Below are positions 23,922 through 36,800 of a stretch of 64,000 nucleotides of DNA, piece after piece. The stretch spans positions 1,302,001-1,366,000 of the forward strand of contig JAGTJL010000001.1 in NCBI GenBank assembly GCA_020746875.1, read 5' to 3'. The notes beneath the pieces were generated by a model, which was given only the letters and a program-made list of their open reading frames with translations, made no database searches and was not told where the DNA came from. The position numbers and the translations under genes are program-made. The DNA comes from Rhexocercosporidium sp. MPI-PUGE-AT-0058 (lineage: Eukaryota > Ascomycota > Leotiomycetes > Helotiales). Positions within the stretch are counted from its first letter, which is position 1, and the number at the start of each line of letters is the position of its first letter.

Positions 23922-25187
23922 CTATTCATCATTAAGTTTTTGCCTTTTCGCAGCACTCATGAGATCCACCGACATGCTCCGTACGCGTTTCAATGCTTCG
24001 TTTTCGTCGTTAAACAGTTCATCAAGCACTTTTAGTGCACTCGTTAATTTCCTCCGACCCTCGAGTTCTCTTTTACTGCTGTCGCTCTGCGGCCTGTAGT
24101 ATTCCGTCACAATGGCCACCACGGCTCGATAGCACTGGTAGAGCAGCAATCTGCCCTCCTTGTTCTCTTCGTCTTCGATGACCTCCTCGCCGCGGTCTAC
24201 CCAACCCTCCAGGAATTCTTCGCTGGGACTGTCGAAACAGTTCGACAGTAAGGGGTCCCCGAATACACCTTGGCTCCAGTTTCGAAGTCCAGTCAATTTG
24301 ACCTCTTCGGCTGACTTCTCTGCGTCGTCTTTGTCGATCGACCTTTCAACCATCACATTCGTGTCCTGGTTCATGTTGATGACAAACAGTCTCGGCGAAG
24401 TCACTGCGTCTAGTCGCCACGATAGTCGTCGGTAGTGAGCACGAATGGTTTCGTATGGCAGCAACACAGACATATCCTCCCCATCTCTGAGGACGGCCTC
24501 AAGTAACGTCTTGAAGGCTTCAGACCATGTTTCTGAGCCCACGAGTTTCGGTGTCGTGGATGACTGTGTGTTGTTGGAGGGATCGGGAAGCACCCGGTTG
24601 GCCATCCCAAAAGTGCCATTTGGAGACGTCCGTGAAGCAAGTGCACGAGCCAAGGAGCCGATTTCTTTGTCGACAGAACGACGGCTGGAAAGGCTGAGTG
24701 GAGGAGAAAGTATCGAAATGGGCACTCCTGCTGTTGGTTCAAATATGCTGTACGGATATGGAGTTTCTCTGTTGGTCGAAGCATGCTTGAGGAGTTTAGG
24801 GACCAGCCCTGACAATGATGCGGATTCGAAATGAAGGTCTCCATCTTCGCTGCGAGGAGATGCTGGAGATACCGATCGTCGCGGCTTCGTCGCCGCCGTT
24901 TCGGCCAGGAAATAAACAAGGCACGCTTCTGAAGCCATGATGGTAGCTTCGTGCCTCAACAAACGTACCGAGAGTCTAGGCGTGATCGCGAGTAACAGAG
25001 GACGGTCGTCGGTCATTTTCAGGATATATAGTCTCGGCAGCTGAGTCGACTTGACCTCCTTGACAGACCCGAGTACTGCGCCGGGAGAGACATGGCTCGC
25101 AATCTCTTTCAGCCGCTGAATAGGCAGGGTGTACATCAAAGGCATCCGACGCTGGCGGGGCGGTGCTGCTACTCTCGGGGACGACAT
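23922..25187 (-). CDS. Aminoglycoside-phosphotransferase-fold protein, probably catalytically degenerate
   Basis: A 421-aa protein if started at ATG 25187 (A at -3); an in-frame ATG at 25226 would add 13 residues but has a poor context. It reads like the large fungal APH (kinase-fold) family: an N-lobe ending near ACLVYFLAE; the linker YSIFEPTAGVPISILSPPLS; the helix VDKEIGSLARALAS; WSEAFKTLLEAVLRDGEDM; and the C-lobe motif LTGLRNWSQGVFGDPLLSN. The catalytic loop equivalent of HGDxxxxN reads VINMNQDTN, so the catalytic Asp appears replaced by Asn (about residue 271). The metal-binding Asp of the IDWE motif is Asn in LRNW (about 303). It may be a pseudokinase. Its substrate and role are unknown. 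It is convergent with ECD, 116 bp apart. Confidence 0.75.
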   Translation of the reverse strand: MSSPRVAAPPRQRRMPLMYTLPIQRLKEIASHVSPGAVLGSVKEVKSTQLPRLYILKMTDDRPLLLAITPRLSVRLLRHEATIMASEACLVYFLAETAATKPRRSVSPASPRSEDGDLHFESASLSGLVPKLLKHASTNRETPYPYSIFEPTAGVPISILSPPLSLSSRRSVDKEIGSLARALASRTSPNGTFGMANRVLPDPSNNTQSSTTPKLVGSETWSEAFKTLLEAVLRDGEDMSVLLPYETIRAHYRRLSWRLDAVTSPRLFVINMNQDTNVMVERSIDKDDAEKSAEEVKLTGLRNWSQGVFGDPLLSNCFDSPSEEFLEGWVDRGEEVIEDEENKEGRLLLYQCYRAVVAIVTEYYRPQSDSSKRELEGRRKLTSALKVLDELFNDENEALKRVRSMSVDLMSAAKRQKLNDE

Positions 25188-27915
25188 CGTGCGGTATCGC
25201 AACCGGTGCTCCCGTAAAGCTGGCATGTAATATAGGGCGGCCCTACCTCCTTTTCTGGGGCGGCGCTGTTGCGTTTGTTGCTGTTGGCGGCGTCTTTGGT
25301 CTGATGTGACAGACGAATGAGCAAACGAACGAAAGAACCCAACGGCTTGTCTAGCGGTAGTGAAGGTAACACACCAATGCACGAGCAACTATAACTCAAA
25401 TCTCGGAAGCAGGAAGCGTGGAAATGGATCAGTTTGTCTAGATTAGGGGAGATCCCGTTTTGACTGGGTCGGGCTGGGTCTGCGGCCTTGGTCCTTGTCC
25501 TTGCGGCATTCGTAATTTGGGGATGCATCAAACGAATGTGGTCATTAAATTGTGCGTAGTGGTATGTAATAAGAGCGCCCGCCTATGTGTGCGAACTGCA
25601 ACCCCCCAAGAAGATCTGATGTGATGGAAGAATGGAGAACAGAAACCGGCCCGGAAATTAAGATAAGCAGGTAGTTGCAGTTGGCAGCTGAAGGTGGGCG
25701 CATATATATGTGATACCTGCAAAGTTCAGAAATGCGTCTCCGGTTCCAGGAGGCCAGTCTGTCAGTTGTCGAAGAAGTAAAGTGCCCGTCTGTACAGTAT
25801 TGTATATGCAAACTCGACGTCATGTCCTCCTCTTACTTTTTTGCACAAAAGAAAAGAGTCAGACCGATTGGTTGGAATAGACGAAAACGGGTGTCAGCGA
25901 GGCATTGCACAGTAGGCAGGTACATTAGCCAACCTCGTTCATGTAGGTCGATGTGAAGTACGCATTACATCAATTGGTATACTCGCACATCTCACGCAGG
26001 AAAGGCCCCACACGAAGGCGCTTGTCGAGATGCACTTTCCACGCTGTGGATTTATACTTTTGCAGCCAACTCATATTGGCCAGGGTAGGCGAGAAATCTC
26101 GAGAAATCCAAGTGGCAAGCCTATCAGAGTGGCAGCAGACGCTCGGGGGGCGGGACTTTGCAGCCAGGCAGAGCCATGCACAGCACGGCGCAACGCATGG
26201 CAACCGGGCAAGGGAATCGAGAAGAGGGCTGGACTCGTGCTCGAGTATCGCAATTGAAATCTCCTACTGGTTGACAGCAAGCGAAGGTGCATGCATATTG
26301 TAGGTACGGAAGTACTTTATGCGGTCGCTCATGCACGGGAGCACAGGAGAGCAGAAAGTTACGCGGTCGTTCAGGGGGGAGCGGCTGTGGTTGTGTCAGT
26401 TAGCGAACAGAAAACAGCTGGTGCTGTGCTGTGAGTGGGTGGCGGGTCGAGATTAGACGAGCTCGAGGTCGGTGAGAGCTTCACAGGAGAGGACCATCGG
26501 GAGATCCGATACTACTGACAATATTATGCTTGCTTTATTGCATTAACGGGCTGCAATCGGTGTTGGTTTCCACTGATCTCCTGTACAGTACACTGCTTTT
26601 CCTCCAGGGCTTTTAATCTCGGTTTTGCGAAAGGAGGACGAGATTATGGTCGAGAGACCACCCCAATCCACCCCATGGTGGAGGCAAGATGAGGAGACAG
26701 TCACCCGGCTTGGCCCATTACCAAATGAACGGAAGCTGCTGATCATCCAAGCAAATCATGGGAGATCCAGAACGAGACCCTATTCTAAGCACCACGTTAC
26801 ATTTGAGGACATTACTGGTGATTTAGTGGGTAGAAGTTGGAATCGTGAAAGGGGATCGTTTGTATTGGCAGGTAACTGGGTAGCTGACATGAAAGTGGTG
26901 TCTGGGTCTTCCGGAGAAGGGAACGTACGGCTTCAGCATGTCAAACACTCCATGACGAATATCCTTTTTCTCTTCTATTCTTGTCGGGTGCGGCGAGGAT
27001 AGGAGCTGATCCTTGAGCCCTGAAATTGCCATGTGAGCGCGGGGTCATTGATGGAGATTTCACCCCACATCGTACTGTGTTGCAGCTGCCGCGACTAGGT
27101 GAAAGGATATTAACCAGCAAGGGTCATGAGAGGTCTTGGACCCTTCAAGCCAACCAGTGAAGATAATAGAAAAAAGTAGCGCTCAGATTATTTGCCCCTC
27201 ATTCTGGCCTCCCTCGGTTCCCTGATGTTGGCAAGTGGGCTTCGTCAATTTTGGTCAGATACAGTTAGAGCCATCAAAAGATCGCCCCGATTGGAAGGCT
27301 TCTAGCCAGACTCTGGCGTTTCCGTGCTAGTAGGGGAGGGCTTGGCGATGGGATCGGGTCGCACAGACTTCGACGGTCCGTTTATCGTGTCGTCGGGACA
27401 TCTGGGTCTGCTCCGGCCTGATGAATCAAATAGCGAGGGAGGACTGGCTGGCAATATTCGCCGTTTGGTCTCAAGAGTCTCGGAAGGGAAAGTTGATCTC
27501 GCATGAGATGTCGGTCATTACACCAAGGAGGTTTGAGGAGACCTGCAACAAACCTTGTCAATGTGTTGCAACTTCACTGAATACTTCTGGGCATTGGAGA
27601 CACTGCATAACACTAAGCCTGGCCAGCGTGCAATTTTCTCGTCGATTGATGCAGGAGCAGTTGCATCTGGCGCATAATCTGTAATCACGCACTGGCATTG
27701 GTCATGCAGAATCCATGTATTGCAAATCCAATGGACGAGAGGCTTTGCCTTTGATCTCCAAGAATTGCGTCAGTTCATTTGAGCAAGAGGACACTGCTTG
27801 AACTCATCAGCTGCAAGTCACAATTACAAAGTGGACAGATAACCTGCCCTTGCATTATCAAGCTCTTAGCCAGTAGCAAAATCACATTCAGAGCCACATG
27901 CTCGAATCTCGAACT
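25188..27915. other. 2.7-kb intergenic interval
   Basis: Upstream of the APH-fold gene and downstream of TAN1. The frame of the APH-fold gene remains open to about 25388 without a better start. A 125-codon frame at 26625-27002 has no recognisable motif and I do not call it. A short direct repeat GCGGTCG(C/T)TCA occurs near 26321 and 26363. No RNA gene or mobile element was recognised. Confidence 0.5.
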
Positions 27916-29454
27916 CTAAACTTCCGACTTGCTGCTGACAGCAGATTCAACGCCAGCTTCGTCATTCGTTACGCTTCGTGGCTTAGTCTCCGACTTTGTT
28001 GTAGCTTTTGCTTTGGATGCCTTCTCCTTCTCATAGAGTTCCGCCAGGTTGAAACGCTTGAGTGCTTCCCAATCACTACCAACAACACTCATTCCACACA
28101 CCGACTATGCATATCGAACCAGTAAGCGAGTTTCTCAAACGTTTAATGTGTAAGGCATGCAAGTATTTCTGTTTTTGGTGGCAGAATTAATATGGCACGG
28201 GGAGGCTTACCTGGAAGATCTCCACGAGGATGACTTTGTCCGGGGTAGTGAGATCCACTTTGTGCACATTGGAGATAGAATCTGCAATCGACTTGATCAC
28301 CAGGTCTCGTTTGAGAGGCGCCGTATGAGCTCGTGTTGAGGGCCGAATGGCATACTGTCCAATGTCAACGAAGCACTACTAGTATCGCCAAATATGTCCT
28401 CTTCGGAACATGATGGTCCGGTTGAATATTCTGCACAGCGTCTCTCGCGGTCCAGGGAGATATCAGTTTGTCGGAGCTGAGATTGATTGTGACTTACAGA
28501 ATAATTTGGCATTTCCTTATCGATTTTCTCCTCTCCCGACGTCGGCTCCTCATCAACGTCTGGTGCCATGTTGAAATGCTTTCGGAGGACCGTACTTTCT
28601 AACTCCTGGAGCCCTTTCTCTGTAGCTTTCGCAATCAAAGTCATCGGTGTCAAACGATTGACATACTTCATCTTCCTCACACTCGGCGTAGCGACGACCT
28701 CTTTGCATATCCTATGAACGAAATCGATAGGCTCAATAAGCGGATTGGTCTTGAAGAACAGCACACATGGTATATCGAGATGGACAGGGGAGAACAGCTT
28801 GGTGACACTCTGCTTGTCGTCCAGAGCTGCGAGCTCTTTCTGAATCGAAGCTTCAATGTCATCTTCGTCATCGCCATCTTCACCAGATTCTTGTTTGAGG
28901 CCGTAGAATCGTTCAGCACACTCGAAAGATTTAGTACGGAGACTACGACGGTGCAAATAGAACTCACCTCTTCAAGCATCACCTTGAGCTCTTCCGTGGC
29001 CCGTCCTTCCATATTCCTGGCGCATGTTGCCCAGATGCCAATATCACCGGGTTCAATTTTTCCACTTCCACGAGAAGCAATCTTTGCTTTCTGATGTGGT
29101 GTCTGCCATTTCCCGCCATTTCCTCCCTATTCCGAAGTCAGATGACAGGTTTGTCGTGATGCTCGACTGAAGCCATGACTAAACCGGATAAATACTACCC
29201 TATGGTCCCATCGTCTACTATGAGATAAAAGAGAGACAATGAGAGAGGGTCAAAGACGATGCACCGGGATTGTGGAAGAGAGCACACCCAGAGCTCGCGA
29301 TTCTTCTCACAGCCTTGCATAGAGTTGCTCCAGAAAACGCTCCGGCTTCGTTCACGACAGCAATGAAAATCGAGGGTCCTACCTTACTCCTCTTTGATCC
29401 TCTTTCTTCTCTACCCCCACCAGATCTCTCTTTTCGTTTGTTCGAGTCCGCCAT
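27916..29454 (-). CDS. TAN1: tRNA acetylation adaptor TAN1 / THUMPD1 (THUMP domain)
   Basis: A 328-aa protein in five exons: 29454-29383, 29126-28968, 28920-28498, 28354-28211 and 28104-27916. TAN1 binds tRNA through its THUMP domain and works with the acetyltransferase Kre33/NAT10 to form N4-acetylcytidine in tRNA-Leu and tRNA-Ser. Diagnostic stretches: a basic N-terminus (MADSNKRKERSGGG); IEPGDIGIWATCARNMEGRA; EECAERFYGLKQE, made by splicing; then the THUMP region with FVHRICKEVV, RKMKYVNRLTPMTLIAKAT, HTAPLKRDLVIKSIADS and VILVEIFQSVCGMSVVG. The C-terminal 40 residues are Lys/Ser/Ala-rich. All junctions are GT-AG and keep frame; exon 1 carries only the 24-residue basic tail and is separated by a 256-bp intron. 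Confidence 0.93.
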
Positions 29455-29792
29455 ATGGATTGAGTGTGGTGTTGATGTTGAAACAAGAAGAAATGAAAGT
29501 CGAGATGGCAATTCATTCTTTCAGCCAATCGCCTAATTTAGCCTATTTTAGCGCGAGGCTACCGTGTCAGTGTTGTGGACAGGAGACAGGGTCCTGGTTC
29601 TGGAAGAGGAAGAGTATCTGAAGTGGAGGTTTAGTAAATATACGGCACGTCACAATTGTCATGGCTTCCACATGTATCATAAGTAGAGTTTTTCTATTTC
29701 ATTATCTCGTGGTCTCATACGGCCCATGTTCCTGTTCGCCAAACCCCAAAACCTCAACCATCCAAAACGACCTAAATCACAAAATGAAGACT
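29455..29792. other. TAN1 upstream / PDC downstream spacer
   Basis: 338 bases between the PDC stop and the TAN1 start, both on the minus strand. It should hold the PDC 3' UTR and the TAN1 promoter. Nothing else is recognisable. Confidence 0.6.
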
Positions 29793-31872
<2,080 letters not shown>

Positions 31873-33888
31873 TGTGAAGGAATTCTATTAGAGTTGTATG
31901 ATTGATTGTATGTATGAAATATGAGGTGTTAGCTTGTAGAAGGAGTGCAATGGAAAGAACAAATAAGGAAACGGGCTTTTCTTCATTCAAGTACTTTTTG
32001 CTTGGGACAACCTGCCGTGATCCGTGGAAACTCACTGAGCTCATCAGCCCACTCACTACCTACCTATGACGAAGCAGCTGCACCCCCCAAAAACACGCCA
32101 CTCCGTGGACGCGCCGAACGAGGAGACTACTTCATGGCCTGGACTCACGTGTCGTGGATACCTACCTACCAGTTCACGGTCCGATAGCATCTGCAAAATT
32201 GCGAAACTCTGTAGCTGGAAGTGTGCTGATCCCTCCGTCGAAGAATCGTGGTTGGTGAAGACCTCGATTCGAAGGGAACAAAATAGAATACAAGAAAGAA
32301 CCCTGGCTGGGAGCTTGGATGGGATAAAGTCACTCTGGAGAAATGATAAGCAGCGCCCTAGGTAGCTACGACCCCTCCAGCCCCTCCTCATCACTTTTAC
32401 CCGTCCGAGGAAATCGCGGGGAGTGTATTAAGCAGGGTGCATAATAGAGTGCGCCAGGTATGAGTATGGGCACATAACCGACCTCCAGAATGGATAGGGC
32501 AGAGCAGATCCTATTGCCAGCATTGAAATCAATAAGAACAGTGTGGCGCCACTGCTGTCGGATCGCGAAAACATGTGGGTCAGTCGTGGAGACTGAAAAG
32601 CTCCGAATGACGTTACATTCTACAGTAAGTACAAGTGGTCGGTTCGACCCGAATCACCCGAACTACTTAGTAAGACCATATGCCTCGGGCGGATATACTT
32701 CGTATGCACAAGTTTGATCTATCTTCTCGTCAAATGCTGCTAGACTATTTCGACCCTTCACGCTTTGGGAGTCATTAAAGGTCCAGTATTCTGAGTACTT
32801 GCTAGAGGGGCTTTCTGGTTGGAAAAGCATTGTACAGCAGCTCGTTTTACGCAACGGAAGCACAATATGCTCACGGTGTTTCAACTTTGGGGTTGACATT
32901 AGTTTTCATGCTCAAATTATCCTCCATTATGTTACGGTCCAACAGTGTGCACGAAAGCTCACGGGGCTTAGAATCTGGCTAGCCTTCCGGGGTATAAGAT
33001 CCTCTTCAGTGATTACTTGTGATGTGTACGGGTTCCAAAGCTTCAAATTACCTTGATGACAGTGCTGAAACAAAATAGGGGTATCTCGCTCACAGTAACG
33101 AGAGGAACTTGAAATTGGGTTTCTGAATAGTTTCATTCGACAGGGACCTAGAGGGCGATGTTTCGGGCGCGGGAAATGATTTTGGAATATTACGATACCT
33201 TAGATTTTCTAGTCGTAACCCAGGCTGCTAAATAACTCACACGCAGTACCTATCCAGATCTTCTCTATACCTCCACTATTTCGAAGTCATTATAGAAATC
33301 GAAAGTTGAAAGTCGTGTATATATTTCTAGTGGCTTTGCCAAGAGAGTCAAATCCACCCCACAAATCTATATTTGACCCATCCCTCTCCTCGAGGAGACA
33401 TGCGGCACAAACAAACAAACAACAGCAACGGCTTCCTGTGGCTGGTGACCGGACTTGGCCTTGGCCTTTGGCCTTGTGTTTTGGTTGGAGGGCGTCTCTC
33501 ACCAGCCCCCAGCCACGTTCGCGCTCCCCTGTCCGGTCATTGCCGCCCAGACGCCCGTCGAGACTTCACTGGATTGGATACGAAATAGAATGCTGCAGGC
33601 CAGACCAGACCGCACTCTCCAACATCATCCACGGTGTCGCAGAGCCGTATATCATCTTCACTGCATCTGCCATCGCAGTAGAAGTCGCAGCTCGCCCGGC
33701 TGTCTTCTGCCATTCAACTTGCGACAGCATCACCTCGCCCAACTTGGATCGAGTCGCGGGAGCACAATACGCCCTTCGACCCCCCCCTCTGTTCTTTGAA
33801 GACCGGGAGCAATAAGACAGGCAAGGGGCGGGCGGATACCACCGAATTTCAACACGGCTGGCCTGCTGAACAAAGATGCGCGGATACG
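31873..33888. other. 2-kb divergent promoter interval (PDC and MAPKKK)
   Basis: Non-coding by inspection. A CACGTG lies near 32147 and two CCCCT (STRE-type core) elements near 32370 and 32379, on the PDC side; such short motifs are expected by chance. A CTTGGCC/TTTGGCC repeat occurs around 33455-33477 on the MAPKKK side. Several upstream ATGs precede 33889, so the MAPKKK leader probably carries uORFs if transcription starts before about 33400. Confidence 0.5.
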
Positions 33889-36800
33889 ATGACCAGTTCG
33901 CGCCCACGATCCTCCTCAGCTCGATCGAATAATTCAGATGCTCATAGAGCTCCAGCGCCCTCGCCCAGAATCACTTCACACGCAGATTTTCAAGTATCAG
34001 ATGGGATTATCCTGAACGACGTACCGCAGTATAACTTAACTAGCTCCTCAAATTTATTAATTCCTCTCTACGGAGTAGGATCTCCGTATCCTACACTTGC
34101 ATCGACCAGCTCTCCCTCTCGACCAAGAGCGAGTTCAACTGCTGGAGATCCACTGCCATCTCCTTCTTTCTCTTCGAACAATTCATACCGACCGTCTGCA
34201 CGGTCTGGCCCCAGTGTCCAGATGTACCAACCAGGGCAAAGACACCCGTCGGTGGCAGATGTCTCTAGACAATATGGAGGAATTCCTCCTCCACCACCTC
34301 CCCCGATGTCTCCTCCTGCTCAACCGCACATGATGTCCATTCCACCACCTCCTCCGCCTCCTCTTCGAAACGTCGTCTCTCAGTCCCATCAGCATGGCGG
34401 CGTTGTAATTCCTCCACCACCAGGTCCTCCACCTGGATCAAACTGGCAGGGCAGTTGGGGCCGGTCATACGATACGAGAGGCTTCCCTCTTCCCCCTCCG
34501 AACCCTCCCACCAATAGTCAACATCAGGCTTATAATCCTGGGCAGAATTATGTTGCTCATCAACCCCCACCATTGTCGATACCTCCTCCACCAGTTAGCG
34601 AACACCAAATGTCAGCGACCTATATACCACATGGAGATTCATTTGGGCCAGGGGTTGGAATTCCAGGTTTTGGCAGGACTCAAGAGCCGAGCTTTAATCG
34701 AGGCGATAGCGCTGAGTTTTCCGCCGTATCAGATAGCTCAAGGTCGACATCTAGAAATACAGCCGAAACTGGTTTATCTACCCCCCTAGATGATGGAAGT
34801 AGCTACTATCAGGACCGAGATCGGATGTATCAATCATCACAGACGCCTGTAAATCGGTTCAACAATATTCACCTACCTGAGTACAACCCGCAAGGGTCTT
34901 CATCAGGATCTCTACTCAACACCCAACACTCAAACAGAGGCAATTATCAACAGACGAGTGCTAGCAATTCCAACACTCCAATATCTCCCAACGAAGCTGG
35001 CTCACAATGGCCCATGGATCGAGTTCTCCTTTGGCTAGCTAACAATTCATTCTCCAACGATTGGCAGGAGACTTTCAAGGCCCTCAACATCTACGGGTCT
35101 GTTTTTCTCGAACTAGGAAGCGGACATGGTGGAAGGGGAAATTTTGGTATGATGCACCAGCAAGTCTACCCTCGTCTCGCAAAGGAGTGTTCCAACAGTG
35201 GTACTGGCTGGGATCAGGCCAGGGAACGGGAAGAAGGCAAAAGGATGCGCCGTTTGATCAGATGCATCGTCACGGGAAAACCAGCAGATGCGAGCAAACC
35301 ATCTCATGTTCGCCGAGAGTCGTCGACTGCAAATATTCAAAGTGCGGGCACGGAGGGTACAATGGAAGGGTCTCCGAACCTTAGTCGCGAAATTCAAGTT
35401 TCTACACCAAGTACAGCAAACGGAGATGATGATAGCCCCGGGAAATCTATGTTCAAAGGGCCAGGTCCAGGCTTCGGAACAAGGCGATTTTCTGGTCGAA
35501 GCACAACCATGCCCATCCTCAGCAACTCCAGTGGGCAATTGGCTGAATCTGAATATACTTCGCAGAGCAGAAGTGGACATCGCAACGCGCTTCGCAACAT
35601 AGAAGGTGACGGGAGTCGTCGCCATAGCCCGAGTGCCAGCAGCGAGACAGGGGAGGGGCCATTCAGAGGCCCAGCACTTCGATTGGAAGGTAGCCCGAAG
35701 AGTAGCAGCCCAGGAGCCTTTGCAAACTTGCACACCCCGAACAGTGGAGGGCTTTCAGCATCTCCTCACGCCAGGAGCTTTGGACATCGGGCGAGCAACA
35801 GCACAGACTCGATATCTTCCAACGCAGCGATCTATGGCTCTGGAGTTCCGCCAGGCGCCAGCCAAATATTACGCGGAGGAATGGGTGGAGCCGTGGGTGA
35901 ATTAAATCTTGTCCGCAACCAAGATAGTCGTCGTAACGGTGTTGATGGTGCAAGACCTTCCCCATCTGACCCCGGAGATCGATCTGCTACCTCAGATCAG
36001 CCAACCTCTGCCAAAGAATCGAAAGGCTTTCTGAAGCACTTTAGAAAGAAGAGAAAAGAAGATGGCGCTGGCCCTTCACCAGAAGAACCTAGCCTTGAAT
36101 CTCCGACAAGTCCGTCTCTGAGCTTCAAGCCAGGACCGTTCATTGGGAACGGGAAAAATTCCAGCGAGACCTCCCTCGATCGACCATCATCAACCTTCTC
36201 GGCCTCTGAGTATGACAAATTCGCTCACACCCCCGGGTACCGTGGCCGGCGAAATGTACCAGGGAGACACTTTGTCCTGCTTACTATGGATGGATTCAAT
36301 TATCGTTTGTGTGATGTTACCGATGTGGACTCAGCTGCCGACCTTCGTAGTATTGTCTGTTCGACGCTTGGTGTGATGGACACTGAGTTTGTGCAGTTGT
36401 TTCTTACCGATTTAGGGAGGAGTGACCATGATGATGCACTAGATGACCAAAAATTGGTAATTCAAAGGAGAGCCAAAGCCGATCAGTCCGGGAGCTTGAA
36501 ACTGTACGTTCGAGCTCCAGCTAACTCGGCTGTATCATTACCTGCATCCCAGTCTACAGGATTTGCAGCGAACTTCGGGAACAAGCTTGGTCTATCACCC
36601 CGCCTTCCATCGTCTACTCCTTTGGATGAGGAGGCATATGCAACCCTTAATGGGACTAGGAGACGATCGAGTTCTTCTCCCCCAAGCTCTCGACAGAACA
36701 CCATCAAAGCAACTACTCCTTCAAGCCGTGATGCCCCTAATACACCCAGCGCACAGGCACAATCTGACGCCCTTCGTGATCGTCTAATGCAATTCAGAAA

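Noticed and set aside
26625..27002. A 125-codon frame (MRKEDEIMVERPPQS start)
   Set aside because: No recognisable motif, isolated in a long gap, and similar lengths occur by chance here.
32630..32660. GGTTCGACCC resembling a tRNA B box
   Set aside because: No A box at the right distance and no acceptor or anticodon stem could be drawn.
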